DNA from: Jacaranda mimosifolia
Taxonomy: Eukaryota > Streptophyta > Magnoliopsida > Lamiales > Bignoniaceae
NCBI GenBank assembly: GCA_018894105.1
Contig: CM032122.1
Span: 39,959,404 to 40,023,403, forward strand
Length of the DNA: 64,000 nt
Reading direction: 5' to 3'
Of this stretch, positions 54,819 to 64,000 are shown in pieces. The position numbers and the translations under genes were made by a program. The notes under the pieces were generated by a model. It worked only from the letters and a program-made list of their open reading frames with translations. It was not told where the DNA came from and made no database searches. The stretch's first letter is position 1; every line of letters begins with the position of its first letter.

Positions 54819-55771
54819 ATCAAAGATTTTTAAAAAAAGTAGATTGAAAATAATATTTTAATATAATAATATTAATTATTATTGTTTAATTGATTGCGGG
54901 TCCCATTATCTTGAAAAGATAGAAAAAATAATTATTTAATAAGTTAGTGGATGATAATGTGATAAAAAATTAGTATTAAATATTTTGTGAATCCCATTAT
55001 CTTGAAATGATAAAAAAAAAATTAATATTTAATTAGTTAGTGGATTTTAATTATTTCTAAATTAGTAGGTATCATAATTGTTTTATAGATATGAAAATAA
55101 AAATTGATTGTGTTTTCATTGAAAATGATACAAATAACGACGTTTTTTATTTTTGAAATAGAGTAAAATAATAAAATAATGCTCTAAAATACAAACAACC
55201 CGGCACTAAATATTTGAAATTCATTCATACGGGTTAATTTTCAAAAGGAACAAAATTACTTTAAAATTTCCACATATTTTTACTTAATTTTGCTATTTTA
55301 ATCCCATTATATTCATTTATTTAGTGGAGGCAATTCTGATTCAATTTGATTGGGAAATTCTATTTTTCGAGGGTAATTAAAAATTAATAATATTATTTTG
55401 CTGATGTGGCCAAAGAAATTGAGTTTAATTGTTTTTTTTTATCCATTGTAAGTTATAAATTTATCCATTTGATTGAGTTGAAAAATGAGGCTATAACGAA
55501 AATGCACGTTTATGTGTAAGAACAATTCATTCATTTGGTTAGACCACATTAAGATCTGCGGAATGTATGGGGTCAAGAAACCTCAATTCAATTTCAATCG
55601 AATATGAAAATTTTCCTATATCACACCAAATAATTTAAAAATAAATAAATAGTACTTCCACATATATATAAAATAAGTTTCACTCCTATTTCCCTTTAGT
55701 TTCTTCTTTCACTTTCTCTATTGAACCAACCAATACATAGTAATATATTAATTTTCTTTACAAAAATTAAG

Positions 55772-56139
55772 GGGTGTTTGGCTGGACGTATGTAACATAT
55801 ATTATAAGCTCTAATATTTTATAAAATATTTTTGAAATTTATACGATGTCAAATTTTATTTAAAAAATAAATTCTTGAAGTGTTTGAATAAAATAAAATT
55901 TTAAAGCTTATAAGATATTAGCAGCAACAATTTTACAATCAACACAATTAAATTATAAGAGTTTGTTCATGTTTTAAAAATAAATTAGAAGCTCTTCTTT
56001 TTTTTAAATAATTAATAAGATGATAACATTATATTTTACGAATTTATAAGATTTTTTTTAAAAAAATTATAAATATTTTATAAATTCTTAAATATCTTAT
56101 AAAATATTTTAAAAAATTTTAAAACTCATCGAAACACCA
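55772..56139. mobile_element. MITE, GGTGTTTGG-type ends
   Basis: The left end GGGTGTTTGGCTGGACG faces a right end that reverse-complements to TTGGTGTTTCGATGAG. The interior is AT-rich with TTATAAATATTTTATAAATTC-like words. It is similar in ends and content to the inserts within both P450 introns. Confidence 0.55.
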
Positions 56140-56262
56140 AATCTCTAACTAGGTAGGTAGACTATATAATGGAACATCTTGGTCCCACCCACGTGAATAG
56201 GAGGTCATACCTTTTGCTTCCGCCTACAAAGAAAAAGGACCCTCTCCTCCCTCATATATTGG

Positions 56263-56895
56263 AACGATGAAGAATTTGAAATAAAAAAAATTAAGTCTGT
56301 TATGATATGTTTTTATTTTTATTTTCTACTTTTAACATTTTAAATTTTTTGAAAGTTAGTTATTATTTCAAAAATGAAAACGAATTTGTATTTAAATATT
56401 TTATTTGAAAATAATGATTAGAATATATATATATAATATTGAGAAATTAGATGATTTATAGTTTTTTATATACGCTTTATTAGTTTTAAAATAATAATAT
56501 GTAATTTATATCAAATCGAATTTGAATATGATTGATGTAACAGTAGGATGGTATGATAATTTTTAAAAATAAAAAATAAAAAACGATGAAGAATTTGAAA
56601 TAAAAAAATTAGCTTGTTATGATATGTTTTTATTTTTATTTTCTACTTTTAACATTTTAAAATTTTTAAAAGTTAGTTATTATTTTTAAAATGAAAATGA
56701 ATTTGTATTTAAATATCTTATTTGAAAATAATAATTAATATATATATATAATTGAAAAATTAGATAATTTGTAGTTTTTAAATACACTTTATTAGTTTTA
56801 AAATAATAATATATAATTTATATCAAATCGAATTTAAATTTGTTGATGAAACAGTAGGATGGTATGGTAATTTTAAAAAAATTAAAAATAAAAAT
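56263..56895. repeat. Two tandem copies of a ~319-bp AT-rich unit
   Basis: Unit 1 (56263-56581) and unit 2 (from 56582) both begin AACGATGAAGAATTTGAAAT. They share the remainder in order, including TTGTTATGATATG or TCTGTTATGATATG, GTTTTTATTTTTATTTTCT, TTATATCAAATCGAATTT and ACAGTAGGATGGTATG. The unit resembles part of a family-B MITE. Confidence 0.85.
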
Positions 56896-57708
56896 AAATA
56901 ATATTTTCAATAAAATTATATATAATTGATAATTTTTAATTTTTAAATAGTAATAAAAACGATAAAAAAATTATAAATAAAAACAAATGGGCCCAGGTGC
57001 ATATCTGGCCACAGACAAAATGTGCCCCACGATTACTATTTCCACGATAATTTTTTGACTTTATGTGTATCAGTAACGTGATGATCAACAGATGAGCAGC
57101 CACACAGAGACAAACATAAATGAATGGTTTTCTACGGGACATCACCTATCCCAACAGTTTATTTCTACTAAATGTATCCCGCATCAACGAGATATTCCCA
57201 ACACATTATTAGTGTGCAAATAAAACAAACGTGGCTCTGATTGGTACTAAACTTTGAGATGTCATATTGTCCATTCATTAGATTTATTTTATTTTATAAA
57301 CATATTATACGTGTATTAATTTTTTTTTATAAAAATAAATAATTAATAATTATATATACTTTGTATAAATATAATAAATTGAAATAGAATATAAACTAGC
57401 AAATAAAACAGAGAATCCAAAGTGTTGTTAGAATGGTTTGAAAACAAACTATAATGTCTTCCAAAGAAAACTCGTTTAGGGTAGATTGGGTGATGACTTA
57501 ATTATTGTAATAATATCATCAAAGTTTTGTGAATTTTTGTATTTAATTACTGTTGAGCCTGACTAAACTTATTTAAAATATTTTATAAATTTTAAATTTT
57601 ATAATATATATTTTAAACTTACAAAATATTTATTTATTTAAAAAAATAAGCTTTTGAAATTTTTAGTTAAAAATAAAATTTTAGAGTTTATAAAATGTAC
57701 TTAGTAAC

Positions 57709-58067
57709 CATTTGGTTTTGTTTTCAAAACCCATTTTCATTTTCTCCTGAAAATGAAAATAGAAAAACTATTAGCTTCATTCTTATTTTTACACGTATTT
57801 TTATTTTCAGCATATTTTTTCAAATACACTTTTATACTCTCTCCTCATTTTCACATTTTATTTTCTTCTACTTTTATTTGCACGACTTTTAATATAAAAA
57901 CATAATAATATCCAAATACAACTCATTTTCAACTATACATAATATTTCATTTTAAATAAAATATTAAAACAACATTTTATTTTCAAACTCATACTTATAA
58001 CTAAATTTTTACTATTCTTTTTATCGAAAAATAAAAATGCCTCCAAAAAACAAAACCAAACAGCCTT
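57709..58067. mobile_element. MITE, family B, with 8-bp direct flanks
   Basis: 359 bp between two identical 8-mers TTAGTAAC (57701-57708 and 58068-58075). Ends: CATTTGGTTTTGTTTTC on the left, and AAGGCTGTTTGGTTTTGTTTT when the right end is reverse-complemented. Eight-base duplication would suit a hAT element, although the two ends are offset by a few bases. Confidence 0.78.
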
Positions 58068-58588
58068 TTAGTAACAATAGTTTTTAACTAATATAATAAA
58101 GTCAAGGCATTTATAAAAATATTAAAAATAAATTAAAATTTTACTTTTTAAAAGAAGATATAAGATTTTCATATTTGTTTTGAAAAATAATAATAATTTT
58201 TTATTTTATGATACTTTATAAATTTTTAAATATTTTACAAAATACTAGGAGAAGTTCCTAAGGAGTGGACCACTTGAGAGGAGGAGAGTTGGAAGAAATA
58301 TAAATGTTGAACCGTAGGAGCATCATTAGCATTGACGAAGTCAACGGCCCGGTACGGCAGCTATCTCCCTCAAAATATTAAAGCTTAATTTTTTATATTA
58401 AAAATTTTAATATATTATAATTTTATCATCTCTCAAATTATAAAATCTTCATTATTTTATTGAAAATATGTCAACTGTCATTATCCTTCTTTATCTTTCT
58501 ATTTTTCTAGCATCGATTTTTTTGAAACCATAATTTTTGAATGATTAGTATATATATATATATATATAATGAAATAAAAAAATATTAT

Positions 58589-58933
58589 GGTTGTGTTTGA
58601 TTATATTTTTTGTTTGATTTTATTATTTATTTATTATATATTTTGAGAGAATAAATTATTGGAGAATGTAAAAATTGTGTTTTGGTATGTTTGCTTATGT
58701 TTTGAGAGAAATATTTTTTATTGTAACAGTCAAATCAATATTTTTTTTATTCAATTATTAGAGTAAAAATAGAATTAAGTTATTATTTTAATATTAAAAT
58801 AATAATAATAAATATATATAATAATATGTATGTATATATTGTAGAATATGCATTTTGAAGAAAAAATAAAAATCTACTTAGTTATATTTTTTCAAAATAA
58901 TATTATTTAAAAAAAATATAATCAAACAAAGCC
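58589..58933 (+). mobile_element. Tourist-like MITE, family A, copy 4
   Basis: 345 bp flanked by TAT on both sides (58586-58588, 58934-58936; the match extends to TATTAT). Left GGTTGTGTTTGATTATATTTT, right reverse-complement GGCTTTGTTTGATTATATTTT. It is the clearest example of this family's inverted ends. Confidence 0.85.
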
Positions 58934-61900
58934 TATTATTTTTATAATTCAATTTTTCACTCTTCATAATAAAAAATTCTGATTCCATTCCGAATTATCG
59001 GGACATTCATACACAACACAACAGGATACAAATTTCTTGTAGCCATGTGAGACACATTGAATCCGTGACTGTTTTGAGTTTGACTGCGGTAGGCTTATAA
59101 AGGGCCCACAATAAACTAGTTAACAAATAAGCGGTTGTTATACGAATTCGTTGAGATATTTTGTTTTTTATTTTATATATCACAAAATAAAATTGATATT
59201 TTATTTTTTATTTTATATATCACAAATAAATTGTAGTGTCCAATTTGATGAATAGATATAGAAAAAGCAATTATCACGTGTTTCGGCTTCAATCAATAGC
59301 CTATTCACGATTAAAAAAAAAATCATTATAATTAAATCTGATATATATAATAAGATTATTGCAGACATATAATGAGTGGATAGTAGAATACTATTAAATT
59401 TTTAGCACAAATCACAATCACATTTATTTGGACACTGTGTTGTGTTGGGGATGATTCGTACCCACATCGTAACATCTTTCAAAGAAAACTCATTAGGATG
59501 AATAGATCGAGAATTGATAACTTTCATGCCAAACTTATTTGTTATTGAGCTTGTTAGATTTATAAATTAAAATTGGGATTTGGGTAAGATCATTTTTTAT
59601 TGAACGTTTTAGGTGGATAAATCATATTAATTACAATCTTGACTGAATTGGCATTTTGAGCTTTAATCTTTATATCTTCCTTTTATTTTTCCATCTTGAG
59701 TTTTAATCTTCATACCTTTGCATTTTTTCTATTAGTGAGTGTATGCATTAATATACATGTATTACTTACTACATATGCATTGTAAGTGTTACCATATTAT
59801 AATTAATAATATACATTTATATAATGTGTATATTATTTCTAATGTGTGTAATACACATATATCTATGTATACAAACAATGTGCTATAGATAAATATGTCC
59901 AAAATTTAGATGTAATAGTTATAAATAATCAATACTATTCTACTTAACTTATTAGATTCTAAAAAAATTGTAAAAATATATTAAATGAAGAATTTTTATT
60001 TTTTATACATTTTAATAGTCTAAAATAATAGTAAAATATAATCTAAGCATTCTTAATTTTGATTCGCAAGGAAGTTTTTTTTGCCCATGTAAATGAGAAA
60101 TATATCTACCAATGAGTTCATTAGTAATAAATTTTTTGCTTACTCAGTCCAACGGTCTCTACTCTCTAATGTCTTTTTTTCTTGATAGTGTTTATAATAA
60201 TATGGATAAAAAAAGGAGTTTATTTGAGATTTTAAAATAAATTTATATCTTTTGATTTTCTTTAAAGAAAGTTTATACAATTTTAATATTTTATTTTAAA
60301 AGCCTTATGAGGCTCACCCAAAATCCTTATGAAAGACTTGCTTAAAGAGCGTCAAAAGTTGGTTAGTAAACAAAGATTGTGTCGGAGAAATATAAGGCCT
60401 TGAGATTTGAACCTTTTCAAACTTTTAGTATACACATTATTCATCAATAAAAAAAAAAAAATTGATGAATCAACAAATTTTAATACTTTATGCATGCACA
60501 AAACATATATTTTATCACATTTGGTGATACGTTGATTATTACGTTATACGGTTGATAATTTTCTGAGTTTGATTTTTCGTGCAGGTGGACTATATATAAA
60601 GATGGGTTGGTTCGGTTAATTGGCAACTGTCCGTTGTAATGTAATCGATCTATAATTGAGACCGACTGATATTATCTTATGACGTATCAAGAATTTGAAT
60701 TTTGGAGGACGAATGTGGAACAATGCAATCTATTTCATTCAATTTAAATTTTTTTTAAATAGTACTAAAATTGTTATGTTATTGCGAAGCGTAGAACACT
60801 TGAATATGTGATAAAATTTTATAAAATTCAGGTCAGTGCACACAATTACGTTTATATGCGAGCTTTTTTGTACATATAAGTTAATCTAATTCTTAAGGAT
60901 GTTGGGATTCTTCTCTTTCCCATTTTTTTTTTTTTTTTTTTTTTTGACCAACCAATTTTGTGTAATCAGCATCAATCATTGCTATCAATAGAACAACACA
61001 CTCTTATCTAAAAATTGAGCTTACCCTAAAAAAAAAATTTAATAAAAAAGTATGATCATATTTCTAAATCAACTCAAAGCAATCCTTCTGAAGACCCGTT
61101 TATACACTTGAAGAACGTGTTTTTGCTGACGGGAATAAAATTTATTTGACCAAGTAATTAGAAGGAAATATGTCTACCAAGTGTATCATATTGGGTAGGT
61201 ACATATGAACACGAGAAAATTAAAATTTGATAAAGATGCATTCATGCACACATGCACAGTGCATGTTCGTATGAAAGTGAGAGTTGCAAAATTTTGAATT
61301 ATTTGGTTTAATTGTGAATAATTATTTTACAATTTAAACTTATTATTTAATTTCTAAATTATACTATTGTGATAGTTGATTTAATTAATAGTATATTAAA
61401 TCTTTTAAGTTTGGTGAATGACTTAATAAATGCATCAACACTTAGTATGCGTATGCGTGCACTTTATTAATTTGAAAAAAATATAAATATATCTTTTCGT
61501 GAGAATCATTTATCCAAAATTTTAAATATATGATCAAGTGATAGATTATTTTTGTATTTATATTATATATATGACTAATTTCCCATTAAAATATATCTTT
61601 TGTGAAAATGATTTGTTCAAAATTTTAAATTTATAATTTAGTGATAGATTTTTTTTCAAGCAATATTTCGGCCACAAGTAAGTGAAATCATTATAGTACT
61701 TGACGAATAGTTGATTGGATTAGATATCTCAACAAACGAATGAGGACCATAACTTATGGTTTTGTGGTACGCAATAATTGGCATGGTACAACAACAATCA
61801 ATTAGTGTTATAGAACCTTCGGTCAACATATTTATTGGTGTAAACTAAGAATTTGTTAGCGTTGAAACTCTAAATTTCATATATATAGATGTGGAAGCGA

Positions 61901-61977
61901 TATTATTGAACTAATTGATCAATCTACTCAATTAATATCAAAGGACCAAGAAAAATACTTTTAATATTTGCATAATG

Positions 61978-62347
61978 TAGGGATGCAAATGAGTCAAATC
62001 AAACTGAGCTTTAATTATTTTCTGGGCTCGAGTTGAAGTTCGAAAAAAATAAATCGAACTTTGGCTGATGAGCTTAGAAAATTGAGGCTCAGATTGAGCT
62101 CCACTTGACTCGATTCGGTTCAATTCGTTATGAAGCTCTATCTTATAATCAAGTTATAAGTTCGAATTCGAAACATTAAATTATTTTATAATATATAATA
62201 AATTAATGTATTATTATTATTTTTATTAAAAAATATAAGTTTGCAAGTTGACTAATAAATTACGAATAAAAATTATTTGGCTTCGAGTTCAAATTTGAAC
62301 TCGAACTTGTTACGCTTGCGAGTTAACCCACTTCGTTTGCATCCGTA
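61978..62347. mobile_element. hAT-like MITE directly upstream of the third P450
   Basis: 370 bp with ends TAGGGATGCAAATGAG and, reverse-complemented from the right, TACGGATGCAAACGAAG. Both outer parts carry GAGCTCCA-, AACTCGAA- and TTCGAGTTC-type inverted words. No convincing target duplication. Its right end is only 6 bp from the TATA box at 62354. Confidence 0.75.
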
Positions 62348-62353
62348 TCACAC

Positions 62354-62360
62354 TATATAA
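62354..62360 (+). promoter_or_regulatory. TATA box of the third P450
   Basis: CACTATATAACC lies 75-82 bp before the ATG at 62436, leaving a 5' UTR of roughly 50 nt. Confidence 0.7.
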
Positions 62361-62424
62361 CCATCCTCCACTAGCAGGAATTCATCACTTAACCATCCTC
62401 CGCTAGCAAGAATTCATCATCAAA
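62361..62424 (+). repeat. 32-bp tandem duplication in the P450 leader
   Basis: CCATCCTCC(A/G)CTAGCA(G/A)G then AATTCATCA is repeated with a 32-bp period (62361-62392, 62393-62424), between TATA box and start codon. Confidence 0.9.
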
Positions 62425-62435
62425 ATTCTCTTACA

Positions 62436-63356
62436 ATGGATTTTCCTTCTTTCATCATAGAAATTGCATTGCTCCTATCTATAATCACAATCTACTACTT
62501 CCGAAAATCCACACCAAAAATAAAAAATAATAATAAAAACAGCCCTCCGGAGGCACCGGGTGCGTGGCCCATCATAGGCCATCTCCACCTCCTCGGTCGC
62601 CAAAACCCGGCGGCTCGAACCCTCGGAGCCATGGCCGACAAACACGGCCCAATCTTCTCCCTCCGGCTCGGGAGCCGCCAAGCGCTAGTCCTGAGCAAAT
62701 GGGAAGCAATGAAAGACTGCTTCACCACCAACGACAGACTTTTCGCCACCCGGCCAGCATCGGCCATCGGCAAGTACATCGGCTACGATTATGCAGTCTT
62801 TGCGTTGGCTCCGTACGGATCCTACTGGCGGGACGTCCGGAAAATGGTCACCCTTGAGCTCTTCACCGCCCACCGGCTCGATAAACTCAGCCACGTCCGA
62901 GCCTCTGAGGTAGACCACTTCGTCAAAAACCTCTACTCAAAATGTGACAAGCCAAACACGGTCTCCCTGAGTACTTGGTTTGAGCACACGACATTCAATA
63001 TAATCATCAGGACGCTGGCAGGGAAAAGGTTTCCATACAGTGAAGGTAATGATAAAGAGTTTGAGTTCAAAGAGGCTGTAAAGAAAGCATTGTACTTTGG
63101 GGGAATGTTTGTTTTGTCTGATGTAATCCCATCCCTGGAATGGCTGGATATCGGAGGATATGTGAAAGGAATGAAGCAGACTTCAAAGGAGATAGACAAA
63201 GTGCTGGAGGAATGGGTACAGGATAGGATTAGGATGAGGAAGGAAAGTGGGATTAGAAGTGATGAAGATTTCATGGATGTGATGCTGTCAGCTATGCCGG
63301 AGAATGAAATGATATCTGGTTACAATAGAGAAACTGTCATCAAGGCGACAATGCTG
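62436..63356 (+). CDS. Cytochrome P450, CYP82-type, exon 1 only (gene continues past window)
   Basis: Exon 1 encodes 307 residues from ATG 62436 to the donor at 63357 (ATGCTG|GTAAGC). The phase-0 intron is at the same place as in copies A and B (after IKATML versus IKATVV). It has a membrane anchor (FIIEIALLLSIITIYYF), a basic linker, the hinge SPPEAPGAWPIIGHL, the C-helix segment YWRDVRKMVTLELF and the SDEDFMDVML end typical of CYP82s. The I-helix, ExxR and haem-binding exon lies beyond 64000, so integrity cannot be judged. It is clearly more diverged from copies A and B than they are from each other and lies on the opposite strand. Exon 1 is noticeably GC-richer than its surroundings. Confidence 0.93.
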
Positions 63357-64000
63357 GTAAGCATAACTCTTACATTTTAATCATTATATTAATATTTTAA
63401 TTTATATATTACTTTTATTAAATAATTTAGTGATGTCGTTCTCATATTTGATTCAATTTCGAACCCTATGGATAAACGCATAAGTATAAAAAATAAAAAT
63501 AAATAAATATAAATATAAAATAACAAACAATCATAGAAGCAGACTAGTACCTATATTTATTGGGACTAAAACTCATAACATTTTGGTTGAGGTTTCCATC
63601 TTACAGTTTGGCTTGGTCTCTCTATGTCTCTCATCTCCTAATTAATATTTGACAAAATTACCAAAAATTCAAAAATTAATAGAAAAGATAACTTCTGTAA
63701 GAACGAATAAACTCATCATCTCTAGAAATATCCTTTTAATTTTAAAATAATGGTGTAACTTATTTTTTTTCTGTCTTATTTATTGAATAAATAATTTTTT
63801 TTGAATTACTGTTCAAAAATAAAATCTTATATTCATATTTTCTTCATTTGTCAAAATCATATTGAAACTCGAATGCAATAAAATAGGATTAATTGTTGTC
63901 AATACATAATTGTGTATAATTGCAGCGACAATCTCTATTTAAAATTAATTTCAATTTTTTATTTTATTTCATATTTTATATCTTATTTTAATTTATAAAT
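63357..64000. other. Intron 1 of the third P450 (incomplete)
   Basis: AT-rich, with no acceptor followed by a recognisable I-helix coding sequence before the window ends. The intron is therefore at least 644 bp, longer than the ~300 bp introns of copies A and B. Confidence 0.75.

Larger units (their letters stand above)
50657..62435. other. 11.8-kb gene-free, MITE-rich region
   Basis: No gene with support. Individual elements are listed separately. Other content: 50690-51060 AT-rich with GGCATTCTTTT words; 51620-52255 and 52930-53280 mixed composition, unrecognised; about 53550-53815 possible family-B MITE remnant (CTGTTTGGTTTCATTTTG); 59155-59230 a 40-bp tandem duplication (GATATTTTGTTTTTTATTT...). 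A related repeat occurs at about 57420-57530 and 59440-59520 (both with TTCCAAAGAAAACTCGTT- or TTTCAAAGAAAACTCATT-like words). About 59570-61977 is AT-rich and otherwise featureless, with a long T tract near 60926-60945. Confidence 0.55.

Noticed and set aside
1..64000. tRNA, rRNA or CRISPR features
   Set aside because: No B-box with a foldable cloverleaf, no rRNA-like block, and no evenly spaced direct repeats with unique spacers were seen; the sequence is plant nuclear DNA.

Overview
This window is nuclear DNA of a flowering plant, almost certainly a eudicot. The genes are widely spaced, AT-rich intergenic DNA surrounds them, introns follow GT/AG rules, and the gene families are plant-specific: P-class PPR proteins, a two-domain plant GTP cyclohydrolase I, a PSPG-type glycosyltransferase and CYP82 cytochromes P450. 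I cannot name the species. No tRNA, rRNA or CRISPR array was recognised.

Layout. Positions 1-14.1 kb hold a short PPR gene (-), a DUF760 chloroplast protein gene (+), a 5'-truncated quinone-oxidoreductase pseudogene split by a small transposon, and the intact ceQORH-type quinone oxidoreductase gene (+). Positions 15-25.3 kb hold an intronless 889-residue PPR gene (+) and a 17-coding-exon MHK/RCK-type protein kinase gene (+) with a uORF-rich leader. Positions 25.6-35.2 kb hold a LINE RNase H remnant, an intronless UGT79/91-like glycosyltransferase gene (-) and GTP cyclohydrolase I (-). A 2.7 kb non-autonomous LTR retrotransposon with an antisense transcription-unit-like interior sits at 36.27-38.98 kb. 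Two tandem CYP82-type P450 genes (-) lie at 40.6-42.5 and 46.6-48.5 kb. A 1.66 kb near-perfect foldback follows at 49.0-50.66 kb, then about 11.7 kb of gene-free, MITE-rich DNA, and finally exon 1 of a third, more diverged CYP82-type gene (+) that runs off the right edge.

Functional reading. The left two thirds is housekeeping or organelle biology: two organellar RNA-binding PPR proteins, a plastid DUF760 protein, a plastid-envelope oxidoreductase, a cell-cycle/ciliary-type kinase homologue and folate-pathway GCH1. From memory, the Arabidopsis counterparts are partly neighbours (At4g13010/At4g13020; At3g07270/At3g07290), which suggests conserved gene order. The right third (UGT plus three P450 genes) is the accessory, specialised-metabolism part. 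The intergenic DNA is dominated by miniature elements: one TRIM, Tourist-like MITEs with TAT target duplications, hAT-like MITEs, a long-TIR element, one LTR element and one LINE tail.

Exon boundaries were assigned by eye from GT/AG signals, frame continuity and family knowledge. MITE boundaries are approximate unless a target duplication is quoted.
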